Shown here piece by piece: positions 62,301 to 64,000 of a stretch of 64,000 nucleotides of DNA. How positions within the stretch are numbered: position 1 is the stretch's first letter; each line of letters opens with the position of its first letter. This DNA comes from Chromobotia macracanthus (lineage: Eukaryota; Chordata; Actinopteri; Cypriniformes; Botiidae). The position numbers and the translations under genes are program-made. The notes under the pieces are model-generated. The model was not told the DNA's origin, did no database searches, and saw only the letters and a program-made list of their open reading frames with translations. The stretch is from the NCBI GenBank assembly GCA_036877525.1, contig JAZGTH010000034.1, positions 186,001-250,000 on the forward strand, written 5' to 3'.

Positions 62301-64000
62301 AAGACAGCAAGAATCCTGACACTGATGAGAATGGCAACAATACACTGCGTCAGAGTCCTGGGGTGAGCAGCAATGTTTTTCATGGTAGTATGATAGATAT
62401 CAGATCCCCTTACTGACTTAAATTGTATTCAGTTGTTATGATAGTTTTAGCTATGGTCAAAAATAACCCAGTCCTAGGTAGGAGCAAATGTTGATTGTTG
62501 CATAATTACTGAGATTTCCAATCATCATTGACCACAGAGTAAGGGTTCTTAAGGCCAGGCTAGTCCAAAGGCAGTGTCCTTGCAAACAGTGAACTGTAAG
62601 TGTTTTGAATAGGCAGATTGTGATGAAACTTCAAAATCTCCAAGGAATGTCCCAGCCATTTGTAGAATATGTGAATAATGCCAGATAGGATACTTAATTT
62701 GAATTTGAATTATGAAAACCTTAACTAATTAAGCTGTAATTCTTTTTTTCTGTGACCTTTGACCGTTTAAGGTCATCTACTATGTCACAGCTCAGATCTC
62801 CAAGGGGACTCCATCAGCATCAGAGGAATCAACACAGCGTAGAGACACATCACATTTACCCTCATCACAGGTGTCACATACTTCCAATCAACACATGACC
62901 AGTTTTGACCAATCCCAAAGCCAGCTGCAGGTATCCACTAATAAATCTTGTGGCCTAAAAATGATTGGGCCAGCTAGCTCTCTGTCCCAATATCAGCTGA
63001 CCTGTGCTGCCTCAATGAAGTCAAACCCATCCTCTCCTTTAGAAGAAGTTCCAGGTAGCCCAACTCAAGGGAAGGTTCATGTGGTCAAGGCTGCACAAGT
63101 GCAGGTTAGTACAGAAGAGAGGTTAGAGTCTCCAACAGCAGTTTGCTCACCAGTCTCCTTTGGAGATCTTGAACCCGGCCTTTCTAAAGCAGTCCCTGTT
63201 GGGCCAGGTTCAGCAAATCCAAAGCTTATGCTTGGCTCATCCAAGGTGAGGGAAAGGAAGTTTGAGGAAATGGAGCAAAATGATGAGGCCTCTCTCAGCC
63301 CTGACCTGTCAGGAGAAGAGCCCCCTCCACCTCCACCTGATAACTTTGCCTTCATGATCACTAACACTAAGGTACAAGCCCTCTCTACTGGAGAGTACCA
63401 GCAGCTGGTCAACGCCAAGAAAGGTAGTGTGCAGACTGTAACTGTTGGCAGCAAAAGACCGAGCACTTCTGGTAGTGACACAACATCAGGAGATGATGCT
63501 AATGTTAACGCTGACAACATTACTAAAAAGCCAGTTATTATCATCTTTGATGAGCCAGTGGATATCCGCTCAGCCTACAAACGCCTTTCCACCATCTTTG
63601 AATGTGAGGAGGAGTTAGATCGAATGCTTGCAGAAGAAAGAATCGATGAGGAAAGTGAAGAAACAGAGGAAGAAGAATGGAACAGAGGAGTGCAGGTCAA
63701 ACAAAATGGAGATGGTAGAAAATCTGGGCAAGATACTGGTTCACAGTCTCCTGCAGATGTTAGAGACAGTGCTCCACAAATCTTCAACTCTTCATCATCC
63801 TCATCTTTATCAGAGGGAGGATCATTGGTAGAAGATGCTAGTGATGCAAAGCAAGATGGAAAGAAAAAGTTCAAGCTAAAGTTCCCAAAGAAACAGCTAG
63901 CCGCATTAACACAAGCCATTCGCACTGGTACTAAAACAGGCAAAAAGACTTTGCAGGTTGTTGTCTATGAGGATGAGGAGGAGTCAGATGGAACTGTCAA
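2555..64000 (+). CDS. kiaa1217: kiaa1217 (sickle tail/SKT) gene, spliced, 3' end outside window
   Basis: Gene-level entry; exons are listed separately. Conserved segments along the spliced product match KIAA1217/SKT: an N-terminal RRHT block, an AIP3-like region, the PSAILERRDVKPDED block, coiled coils, a PPPPPPRR segment, and the C-terminal IIIFDEPVDIRSAYK and KKQLAALTQAIRTGTK blocks. By recall, the last two are present in KIAA1217 and not in its paralogue SRCIN1, and they decide the assignment. The mouse gene is known from the sickle-tail gene-trap mutant and acts in notochord and intervertebral disc; the biochemical role is poorly defined and probably cytoskeletal scaffolding. From the start at 28485 the model gives about 1643 residues in the window, against about 1940 for the human protein, so roughly the last 300 are missing. 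All 18 junctions are GT-AG and in phase. Confidence 0.93.
4058..4275 (+). repeat. GGGATAGTTCACCC cyprinid repeat, 3'-truncated
   Basis: Starts AAAGGGATAGTTCACCCAAA and carries the internal palindromic arms CATTCTAAACCTG and its near-complement CGGGTTTGGAATG. The expected closing inverted repeat is lost after about 4270. This short palindromic element is very common in cyprinid DNA and looks like a non-autonomous DNA transposon; I do not assign a superfamily. Confidence 0.75.
5782..5803. other. Perfect 9-bp hairpin
   Basis: GTGTCTCAC, loop AGTA, GTGAGACAC. Isolated in intron 1 without any associated feature. Confidence 0.5.
10652..10880 (+). repeat. AACGTT-rich dispersed repeat, copy A
   Basis: Opens with AGGGAATGTTCTCAGAACAT and contains AAGCATTATTCTTAAGCAGT and ACGTTCTGAACGTTCCTATA, in the same order as copies at 12030, 47137 and 56219. 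Probably a non-autonomous DNA transposon; no coding capacity. Confidence 0.65.
11026..11195. repeat. Possible short DNA-transposon remnant
   Basis: GTCCCAAATGGGGCATTTGC at the left and ACAGTGTCCCATTTGTCATT at the right share the GTCCCA(A/T)TTG motif, and ATAAATGGGACACTGTGC between them is the inverted form. The length and ends fit a small non-autonomous element; family not known. Confidence 0.4.
12030..12288 (+). repeat. AACGTT-rich dispersed repeat, copy B
   Basis: Starts GGCTAACAGGGAACATTCTC and ends near TGTTAGCTAGGGGG. The ends are inverted (GCTAACA / TGTTAGC). The middle is decayed. Confidence 0.65.
12560..12870 (+). repeat. GGGATAGTTCACCC cyprinid repeat, full length with inverted ends
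   Basis: Starts TTTAGGGATAGTTCACCC and ends TTTTGGATGAACTGTCTTTTTAA (given here in part); the two ends are imperfect inverted repeats. About 310 bases. Inside is GCCATGGTCACCATTCACTTTCATTGT-type sequence, typical of the family. Confidence 0.8.
17105..17112. promoter_or_regulatory. CRE palindrome TGACGTCA
   Basis: A perfect 8-base CREB/ATF site inside a complex, non-repetitive stretch of the first intron. A single site of this length is expected by chance about once per 65 kb, so function is unproven. Confidence 0.2.
18669..18740. repeat. (GT)n(GA)n compound microsatellite
   Basis: About 23 GT units, with one interruption near the start, running directly into about 12 GA units. Confidence 0.97.
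20272..20424 (+). repeat. tRNA-derived SINE
   Basis: The head has an A-box-like TAGCTCAATTCATAGAGCAT and a B-box-like GGTTTGATTCCCAG, spaced as in a tRNA gene. The tail AAGTCGCTTTGGATATGAGC then TCTACCAAATGCATAAATGT is typical of a widespread fish SINE. Decayed, single copy in the window. It is a SINE and not a tRNA gene: no acceptor-stem pairing or intact anticodon arm is evident. Confidence 0.8.
21995..22010 (+). promoter_or_regulatory. CTCF-like motif
   Basis: CCAACACTAGAGGGCG contains the CACTAGAGGGCG core type. Confidence 0.3.
24496..24509 (-). promoter_or_regulatory. CTCF-like motif
   Basis: TCCCTCTTGTGGTC, complement GACCACAAGAGGGA. Confidence 0.3.
24560..24715. repeat. Imperfect GATA/GACA/GGCA simple repeat
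   Basis: Interrupted GATA, GACA and AGGCAGA units, for example gacagagagacagataagta and ataggaagatagatagatat. Confidence 0.8.
25285..25480 (-). repeat. CCCTAAACC-type fish repeat, reverse copy
   Basis: Contains TTTAGGGGTAGGGTTAAAAG and ACAGTTTGCAAAGTATAAAA and is flanked by the TCCCCACA motif on both sides (ATGTCCCCACAAGAATA and AGTCCCCACAAC). It is the complement of the type seen at 26940 and 59300. Confidence 0.65.
26940..27100 (+). repeat. CCCTAAACC-type fish repeat, forward copy
   Basis: TTTATGGGGACTTTCCATAC, then TACAAACTGTATATTCTATC and CCCCTAAACCTAACCCTCAC, the characteristic order of this cyprinid repeat. No coding capacity. Confidence 0.7.
27775..27990 (+). repeat. GTTGCTAGG-type dispersed repeat, copy 1
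   Basis: TTAATAAAGCGTTCTGAGGG, GGGTGTTGCTAGGAGTTTGC and TCTGATAGCTTAGAAAAGTA occur in the same order as at 57150-57350. Confidence 0.55.
28485..28539 (+). CDS. kiaa1217: kiaa1217 alternative first coding exon 1b (MEEQAEL start)
   Basis: A short first exon of 18 codons plus one base reading MEEQAELGEEKKTELYVE, then a donor (GAA G|gtacag). The start has a strong Kozak context (gaacATGg, A at -3 and G at +4). Phase 1 matches exon 2: G plus AA restores GAA, giving ...YVE-E-PLKGNLKV. The human KIAA1217 reference isoform also begins MEE with a short acidic leader before the equivalent of exon 2, so this is probably the orthologous start. It lies 1.3 kb upstream of exon 2. The transcription start is not visible; no convincing TATA box lies just upstream. 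Confidence 0.72.
28540..29815 (+). other. Intron between exon 1b and exon 2
   Basis: 1.3 kb, no further exon. Contains a short GT run (29396-29416) and a CTCF-like CACACAAGAGGGCAA (28946-28960). Confidence 0.8.
28946..28960 (+). promoter_or_regulatory. CTCF-like motif
   Basis: CACACAAGAGGGCAA resembles the CTCF core; it lies 0.4 kb after exon 1b. Confidence 0.3.
29816..30108 (+). CDS. kiaa1217: kiaa1217 exon 2, conserved N-terminal block
   Basis: Acceptor tgtgtctag|AA and donor CAG|gtgaag; enters in phase 1 and leaves in phase 0. Encodes residues 19-116 of the MEE isoform. VPRRHTVGGARSSREIL and KREAFLEHLKQKYPHHAS match the KIAA1217 N-terminus closely; the SRCIN1 family has a similar RRHT and RKRDAF arrangement. 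RRHT is a basophilic-kinase type site (inference). This exon is the common target for both upstream first exons. Open frame continues 30 bases upstream of the acceptor, so an ATG at 29788 could start an unspliced form, but the splice site and homology make that unlikely. Confidence 0.93.
30503..30552. repeat. Two-copy tandem repeat
   Basis: GTCCATGTGTTTTATTTGA occurs twice, 28 bases apart. Confidence 0.9.
32570..33080 (+). promoter_or_regulatory. CpG-rich block, candidate internal promoter
   Basis: CpG is scarce in the surrounding introns but frequent here (for example TTCGAGCTGCTCGG, GCCGAGCGTAC, TTGCGCGCAAAC, AGACGCGCTCACGTTTGCGC, GGCGATACG). A donor-like AAG|gtaatg follows at 32774. The ATG at 32681 has a short frame that stops within 20 codons, so any exon here would be mainly 5' UTR, with translation starting in exon 3 or later. 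Strand is inferred from the host gene. Confidence 0.35.
40082..40286 (+). CDS. kiaa1217: kiaa1217 exon 3
   Basis: Acceptor cctccag|AGC and donor TTA G|gtaaat; phase 0 in, phase 1 out; residues 117-185. The second half, RGSRSRASLPVVRSTNQTK, is nearly the same as the mammalian SKT sequence before the AIP3-like region. The first half (SRGSKQSVVCPSPLPVF...) diverges from the mammalian segment as I recall it, while LDALEVMSE keeps the acidic SLEAMSE pattern shared with SRCIN1. It sits after a 10 kb intron. Ser/Arg-rich, probably a disordered linker. Confidence 0.93.
40287..41819 (+). other. Intron 3 of kiaa1217
   Basis: Non-coding. A CCCTAGCAACCACTCAAAATG fragment at 40519-40545 belongs to the GTTGCTAGG-type repeat class; CA-rich sequence at 41020-41100. 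Confidence 0.8.
41820..42018 (+). CDS. kiaa1217: kiaa1217 exon 4, start of AIP3-like region
   Basis: Acceptor tttcctcag|GT and donor GTC AG|gtgagt; phase 1 in, phase 2 out; residues 185-251. GVLYLQYGDDTKQIRMP, FVSAFPHQLNMKMLE and YVKDETRNVYYELTDVR form a compact beta-rich module found in KIAA1217 and SRCIN1 and related to the N-terminal part of the yeast Aip3/Bud6 actin-interacting family. This is the most strongly conserved folded part of the protein in the window. No stop or frameshift interrupts it. Confidence 0.95.
42019..43160 (+). other. Intron 4 of kiaa1217, upstream of candidate exon 1c
   Basis: Non-coding, with a repeat fragment at 42678-42790. If exon 1c is a true first exon, its promoter must lie in the last few hundred bases; no TATA box in a good position and no CpG cluster are seen. 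Confidence 0.7.
42678..42790 (+). repeat. GGGATAGTTCACCC repeat, 3' part only
   Basis: Contains ACTTTCATTGTATG, then CTCCTTTTGTGTTCCATAGA and a degenerate closing end ATACTGTCCCTTTAA, in the order seen in the full copy. The 5' half is not recognised. Confidence 0.6.
43161..43517 (+). CDS. kiaa1217: kiaa1217 candidate intragenic first exon 1c (MDLEDCG start)
   Basis: From an ATG in good context (atcATGg) after an in-frame TGA at 43128-43130, the reading MDLEDCGFLTPISRSDSP... runs 88 codons and passes through the exon 5 acceptor in the same frame, continuing with exon 5 to the 43517 donor (119 codons). The extra sequence is Ser/Pro/Arg-rich (TPISRSDSP, RCHSPLSR, RRSRPRSD), like other linkers of this protein and unlike random intron. 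An internal promoter here would give a form lacking exons 1-4, and so most of the AIP3-like module. Entry by the acceptor-like ctcag before 43156 would put this segment out of frame with exon 4, so a first exon fits better than an internal one. No clear core promoter is visible upstream. Confidence 0.5.
43424..43517 (+). CDS. kiaa1217: kiaa1217 exon 5
   Basis: Acceptor ttccccacacag|G and donor GCA AGG|gtaagt; phase 2 in, phase 0 out; residues 251-282. SITDHSCLKVYHKDPAHAFN completes the module begun in exon 4 (mammals have an IQDRSLLKVYNKDPAHAFNH-type sequence here). The frame is also open for 263 bases upstream of the acceptor, where an independent ATG begins (see 43161). Confidence 0.93.
43643..43672 (+). 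repeat. GGGATAGTTCACCC repeat, 5' end fragment
   Basis: GGTATAATTCACCCAAAAAT matches the opening inverted repeat with two changes; nothing downstream continues the element. Confidence 0.45.
44623..44666. repeat. (GA)n microsatellite
   Basis: About 22 uninterrupted AG units. Confidence 0.97.
45621..45643. repeat. (CA)n microsatellite
   Basis: About 11 CA units. Confidence 0.95.
46183..46250. repeat. (GACA)n(GAAA)n compound microsatellite
   Basis: About seven GACA units followed by about nine GAAA units, with one interruption. Confidence 0.97.
46366..46389. repeat. (AC)n microsatellite
   Basis: Twelve AC units. Confidence 0.95.
47137..47463 (-). repeat. AACGTT-rich dispersed repeat, copy C
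   Basis: Reverse orientation: AATTTTAGGTGGTAA at one end and TTTTAGAGAATGTTCCCTG at the other. Between them ATTACTTAAGAATAGC and TTTAGTTCTGTAAC match complements of copy D. Confidence 0.65.
49898..50655 (+). CDS. kiaa1217: kiaa1217 exon 6, large Ser/Pro-rich linker with SxIP motif
   Basis: Acceptor ctccatttag|GTT and donor ACA CG|gtaagt; phase 0 in, phase 2 out; residues 283-535. Diagnostic blocks in order: VHREMMYAGRDG; MPPSPSRIPFGP (contains SRIP, residues 326-329, an SxIP-type EB-binding motif conserved in mammals); PSAILERRDVKPDED, shared with SRCIN1; HAYHRTTMRSYSNP; SLFRQKSRKYTDSQLP; GSKTPPPSPQRLGEMRMMD; SPVRQSFRKE. The region is rich in Pro, Ser and His and is expected to be disordered. 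A mammalian segment after the equivalent of VKTRG (with EKQVFAYSTATIP, by recall) is not found here. Confidence 0.95.
50656..51953 (+). other. Intron 6 of kiaa1217
   Basis: AT-rich; an A/AAAT-rich tract at 51050-51180. No further exon recognised, including for the mammalian segment missing between exons 6 and 7. Confidence 0.8.
51954..52058 (+). CDS. kiaa1217: kiaa1217 exon 7, first coiled-coil helix
   Basis: Acceptor ctctctgcag|A and donor CCG AG|gtaagc; phase 2 in and out; residues 535-570. ERMKAMEEQIASLTGLVQ is almost invariant between KIAA1217 and SRCIN1 and has heptad-type spacing of M, I, L and V. The rest (LLKSHSTNGSKQHP) is a polar linker. Exon 6 supplies CG and this exon A, restoring Arg. 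Confidence 0.94.
52059..52429 (+). other. Intron 7 of kiaa1217
   Basis: 371 bases, nothing notable. Confidence 0.85.
52430..52479 (+). CDS. kiaa1217: kiaa1217 exon 8, 50-base small exon
   Basis: Acceptor tttttctag|T and donor TCA G|gtaaat; phase 2 in, phase 1 out; residues 570-587, reading SEKPVKSGSPIHSTSSSG across the junctions. The EK and Ser-rich content agrees with the SSEKMMK-type segment at this place in mammals. Because 50 is not a multiple of 3, skipping it would shift the frame; it is therefore expected to be constitutive. Confidence 0.8.
52480..53211 (+). other. Intron 8 of kiaa1217
   Basis: Contains a (GT)n run grading into GTGC units (52917-52980); otherwise nothing seen. Confidence 0.85.
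52917..52980. repeat. (GT)n with GTGC interruptions
   Basis: About 17 GT units, then CGTGTG and CGCG variants. The alternating purine-pyrimidine run is capable of Z-DNA. Confidence 0.95.
53212..53375 (+). CDS. kiaa1217: kiaa1217 exon 9, linker and coiled-coil start
   Basis: Acceptor tttttcttag|GA and donor CTA CAG|gtaata; phase 1 in, phase 0 out; residues 587-641. A Pro-rich stretch (ERSPAPTPPTGPAP) leads into NVSELRFQLQHIRELQ, the beginning of the main coiled coil, whose continuation is in exon 10 (LQNQE...). Confidence 0.92.
53376..53826 (+). other. Intron 9 of kiaa1217
   Basis: 451 bases, AT-rich, nothing notable. Confidence 0.85.
53827..54002 (+). CDS. kiaa1217: kiaa1217 exon 10, central coiled coil
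   Basis: Acceptor tgattgcag|CTT and donor CTG GG|gtaaga; phase 0 in, phase 2 out; residues 642-700. LQNQECVRAQIKRAEQEIS, RRQDDPAQKQRTVVEEER and YLTMQERVLTQLG keep the pattern of the KIAA1217/SRCIN1 coiled coil (mammalian LQLQNQELLRAMMKKAE...DPVQRQRVLVEQER). Strongly helical, Glu/Arg/Gln-rich, likely dimerising (inference). Confidence 0.94.
54040..54260. promoter_or_regulatory. Candidate intronic enhancer
   Basis: Low-repeat, balanced-composition block in an otherwise AT-rich intron, with TGTAATTAAATC, TTAATTTAG, GTTAAC and a consensus FOX site TGTAAACA. Sequence texture like conserved non-coding elements, but conservation was not tested. Confidence 0.2.
54868..54881 (-). promoter_or_regulatory. 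CTCF-like motif
   Basis: The complement of TGCCCTCTTGTGGC reads GCCACAAGAGGGCA, close to the vertebrate CTCF core. Confidence 0.35.
55016..55152 (+). CDS. kiaa1217: kiaa1217 exon 11, coiled-coil region
   Basis: Acceptor tgtgtgtag|G and donor AAA G|gtacca; phase 2 in, phase 1 out; residues 700-746. DLEQFVEALKTDSSSG and VTLKEVEEGAVKLRKVGEDL match the mammalian DLEDFVEDLKKDS...VTLKDVEDGAFLLRQVGE. The acceptor sits directly after a short GT run, which serves as its pyrimidine-poor tract. Confidence 0.94.
55153..55993 (+). other. Intron 11 of kiaa1217
   Basis: 841 bases, AT-rich, nothing notable apart from a short duplicated CAGACACCTGA near 55885-55908. Confidence 0.85.
55994..56141 (+). CDS. 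kiaa1217: kiaa1217 exon 12, conserved helical block
   Basis: Acceptor ttgctcctgcag|GG and donor CGC AG|gtacac; phase 1 in, phase 2 out; residues 746-795. EFPALQTRMRAVLRVEVEAV and KFLKEEPHKLDNMLKRVR are nearly the same as in mammals and in SRCIN1, making this one of the best homology anchors. The following mammalian segment (GLLKGTDAAQAAQYMAME, by recall) has no counterpart at the exon 12/13 join. Confidence 0.95.
56219..56482 (+). repeat. AACGTT-rich dispersed repeat, copy D, with internal (TA)n
   Basis: Starts CCCAGCTAACAGGAAATGTT and ends CCACCTAAAATTGTTAGCTAG, giving AGCTAACA / TGTTAGCT inverted ends. An (AT)n run of about 47 bases has expanded inside at 56274-56320. The best-preserved copy in the window. 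Confidence 0.7.
56274..56320. repeat. (TA)n microsatellite
   Basis: About 23 TA units inside AACGTT repeat copy D. Confidence 0.97.
57150..57350 (+). repeat. GTTGCTAGG-type dispersed repeat, copy 2
   Basis: GGTTGTTGCTAGGCATTTTT, GGTTAATAAAGTGCTGTTGT and, after an interval, ACAACTTAGAACAGTAATGG. Homologous in order to 27775-27990; lies in intron 12. Confidence 0.55.
57583..58033 (+). CDS. kiaa1217: kiaa1217 exon 13, Ser/Thr/Gln/Pro-rich linker
   Basis: Acceptor gccatctctag|G and donor ATA GAG|gtaagc; phase 2 in, phase 0 out; residues 795-945. Low-complexity Ser/Thr/Val/Gln/Pro sequence with KSEV, SNPVVIHHVQASPV and QQSQQS, ending TKNRAVSIE, where mammals have AKNRAVSIE before the next exon. 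Disordered; conservation is concentrated at the two ends. Confidence 0.92.
58158..58383 (+). CDS. kiaa1217: kiaa1217 exon 14
   Basis: Acceptor ttttcctcag|GCT and donor TGC G|gtagga; phase 0 in, phase 1 out; residues 946-1021. EREWEEKRQNMGHYDGQEF followed by LHEAEANMLRGIPNLE matches the mammalian KKWEEKRQNLDHYNGKEF...EAQANIMKSIPNLE; SRCIN1 has the same pattern. The tail is a variable acidic linker. The donor gtagga is weak; reading on in the intron gives RRALCNLV and then a TAA, so intron retention would truncate the protein here. Confidence 0.93.
58681..58994 (+). CDS. kiaa1217: kiaa1217 exon 15, Lys/Pro-rich and polyproline segment
   Basis: Acceptor tgttttgtag|AT and donor GCA CAG|gtgtgt; phase 1 in, phase 0 out; residues 1021-1125. 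Begins with Lys/Pro repeats of the form KPxKP (about residues 1024-1055), then KSPPPPPPRRNYP, a polyproline type II stretch suited to SH3 or profilin-type binding, then MTTTRSGEVIYTSRKE. The last two blocks are hallmarks of KIAA1217/SRCIN1. The KPxKP part looks expanded relative to mammals. Confidence 0.94.
59089..59238 (+). CDS. kiaa1217: kiaa1217 exon 16
   Basis: Acceptor ctctttaatag|GAG and donor TTG CAG|gtgagc; phase 0 in and out; residues 1126-1175, exactly 50 codons. Pro-rich (PKTPPEPKPKPNTPP) and then DEEDEGDKIMAELQ, matching the mammalian EEEEEGDKIMAELQ. It could be skipped without changing the frame. Confidence 0.93.
59239..60333 (+). other. Intron 16 of kiaa1217
   Basis: CCCTAAACC-type repeat at 59305-59475; otherwise AT-rich with nothing notable. 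Confidence 0.85.
59305..59475 (+). repeat. CCCTAAACC-type fish repeat, diverged copy
   Basis: TAACCCTAACCCACAATCTA, CATTCTGCATTTTTACA and GGGTACAAATTTGTCCCC, in intron 16. The CTAACCC units come from this repeat. Confidence 0.6.
60334..60438 (+). CDS. kiaa1217: kiaa1217 exon 17
   Basis: Acceptor cttctcttcag|GTT and donor AAG AAG|gtaaag; phase 0 in and out; residues 1176-1210. VFQKCSVKEV and LPLKDKK correspond to the mammalian AFQKCSFMDV...VPPKEKK, with a diverged middle. The frame continues past the donor (see 60334-60504). Confidence 0.9.
60334..60504 (+). CDS. kiaa1217: kiaa1217 exon 17 extended: alternative C-terminus
   Basis: If the 60439 donor is not used, the frame adds 21 codons (VKDIMSFSRSSNCLAVPAAC..., ending at Pro) and stops at TGA 60502-60504. 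A canonical AATAAA with a GT/T-rich downstream element follows at 60726, so a complete terminal exon exists. The product would lack exons 18, 19 and everything downstream, including the IIIFDEPVDIRSAYK and KKQLAALTQAIRTG blocks. No direct expression evidence is available from sequence. Confidence 0.4.
   Translation, partial: VFQKCSVKEVGLKGLVEPQIRELRPGALLPLKDKKVKDIMSFSRSSNCLAVPAACP
60726..60780 (+). terminator. Candidate intronic poly(A) site
   Basis: AATAAA at 60726-60731 is followed about 30 bases later by gtgttgtgtttttttttt (60761-60778), the usual order of signal, cleavage zone and GU/U-rich element. It lies 220 bases after the in-frame stop of the exon 17 extension. A second AATAAA occurs at about 60792 without such a clear downstream element. 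Confidence 0.4.
61225..61365 (+). repeat. Dispersed fish repeat fragment (TTTATTGCCAAGTATG type)
   Basis: GAGCTTTATTGCCAAGTATG, AAGAAATTTGTCTCGGTGAC and AGCTTCCAGTGCAGAAAAAA form a block that recurs widely in teleost DNA. Family not assigned; single fragment here. Confidence 0.55.
62291..62362 (+). CDS. kiaa1217: kiaa1217 exon 18, 24-codon acidic exon
   Basis: Acceptor acaaccacag|CAT and donor CCT GGG|gtgagc; phase 0 both sides; residues 1211-1234, reading HTDQDSKNPDTDENGNN... and ending LRQSPG. Very polar and acidic. I recall no mammalian counterpart, and the acceptor pyrimidine tract is poor, so it may be a fish-lineage cassette exon. Supported by phase, by splice sites and by being open in the only compatible frame. 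Confidence 0.65.
62363..62771 (+). other. Intron 18 of kiaa1217
   Basis: 409 bases, nothing notable. Confidence 0.85.
62772..64000 (+). CDS. kiaa1217: kiaa1217 exon 19, large C-terminal exon (open at window end)
   Basis: Acceptor ccgtttaag|GTC, phase 0, then 409 codons and two bases without a stop to the window edge; residues 1235-1643. It begins VIYYVTAQISKG, passes through a long variable Ser-rich stretch, then EEPPPPPPDNFAFMITNTKV, IIIFDEPVDIRSAYKRLS (from about 63534), an acidic run (ERIDEESEETEEEEW), a Ser-rich run, and the basic block KKKFKLKFPKKQ leading to LAALTQAIRTGTKTGKKTLQ and VVVYEDEEESDG. These last blocks are near-identical to the KIAA1217 C-terminal region and are absent from SRCIN1 as I recall it. 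Both the exon end and the stop codon lie beyond the window. Confidence 0.95.

Noticed and set aside
63077..63943. Two minus-strand open frames (155 and 122 codons) at the right end
   Set aside because: Shadows of the large plus-strand exon 19; their Leu/Ser/Cys-rich content is the complement of the acidic and Ser-rich coding sequence.
28485..64000. Identification as SRCIN1 (p140Cap) instead of KIAA1217
   Set aside because: The N-terminal and coiled-coil parts are shared, but IIIFDEPVDIRSAYK and KKQLAALTQAIRTGTK and the NTNQ/ASLPVVRSTNQTK linker fit KIAA1217.
1..64000. Prokaryotic-type systems (CRISPR, operons, prophage, toxin modules)
   Set aside because: The sequence is vertebrate: split genes, microsatellites and fish repeats; none of these structures is present.

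Overview
The window comes from a vertebrate genome, almost certainly a teleost and most likely a cypriniform (carp, goldfish or zebrafish relative). The evidence is the protein-coding signal plus interspersed repeats of a kind I associate with cyprinid DNA: the GGGATAGTTCACCC palindromic element, a repeat rich in CCCTAAACCTAACCCTCACA, a tRNA-headed SINE with the AAGTCGCTTTGGAT tail, and many CA/GA/GATA microsatellites. There are no prokaryotic features. The species is not determined.

All convincing coding sequence belongs to one plus-strand gene, the orthologue of KIAA1217 (sickle tail protein, SKT), a relative of SRCIN1/p140Cap. I rebuilt the transcript from splice sites and conserved segments. 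A first exon (28485-28539) is followed by 18 further exons (29816-30108, 40082-40286, 41820-42018, 43424-43517, 49898-50655, 51954-52058, 52430-52479, 53212-53375, 53827-54002, 55016-55152, 55994-56141, 57583-58033, 58158-58383, 58681-58994, 59089-59238, 60334-60438, 62291-62362, 62772-64000). All junctions are GT-AG and all phases agree. This gives 4931 coding bases (about 1643 residues) with no internal stop. The last exon is still open at base 64000, so the C-terminus lies outside the window.

Layout: 1-2.5 kb is upstream or far-5' sequence. 2555-2858 is an alternative first coding exon. 2.9-28.5 kb is a long intron with repeats. 28485-30108 holds the second alternative first exon and the shared exon 2. 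30.1-40.1 kb is an intron with a CpG-rich block that may be an internal promoter. 40-43.5 kb holds the start of the AIP3-like region and a third, intragenic start. 49.9-64 kb is an exon-dense half encoding the Ser/Pro-rich linker, the coiled coils, a polyproline segment and the acidic/basic tail.

The most interesting feature is isoform architecture: two distant first exons with identical splice phase, a third ATG whose frame runs straight through an internal splice acceptor, and an intronic stop plus poly(A) site that could give a C-terminally truncated protein. Two SxIP-like motifs (one isoform-specific) suggest microtubule plus-end binding. No second gene, structured RNA gene or autonomous mobile element was found.
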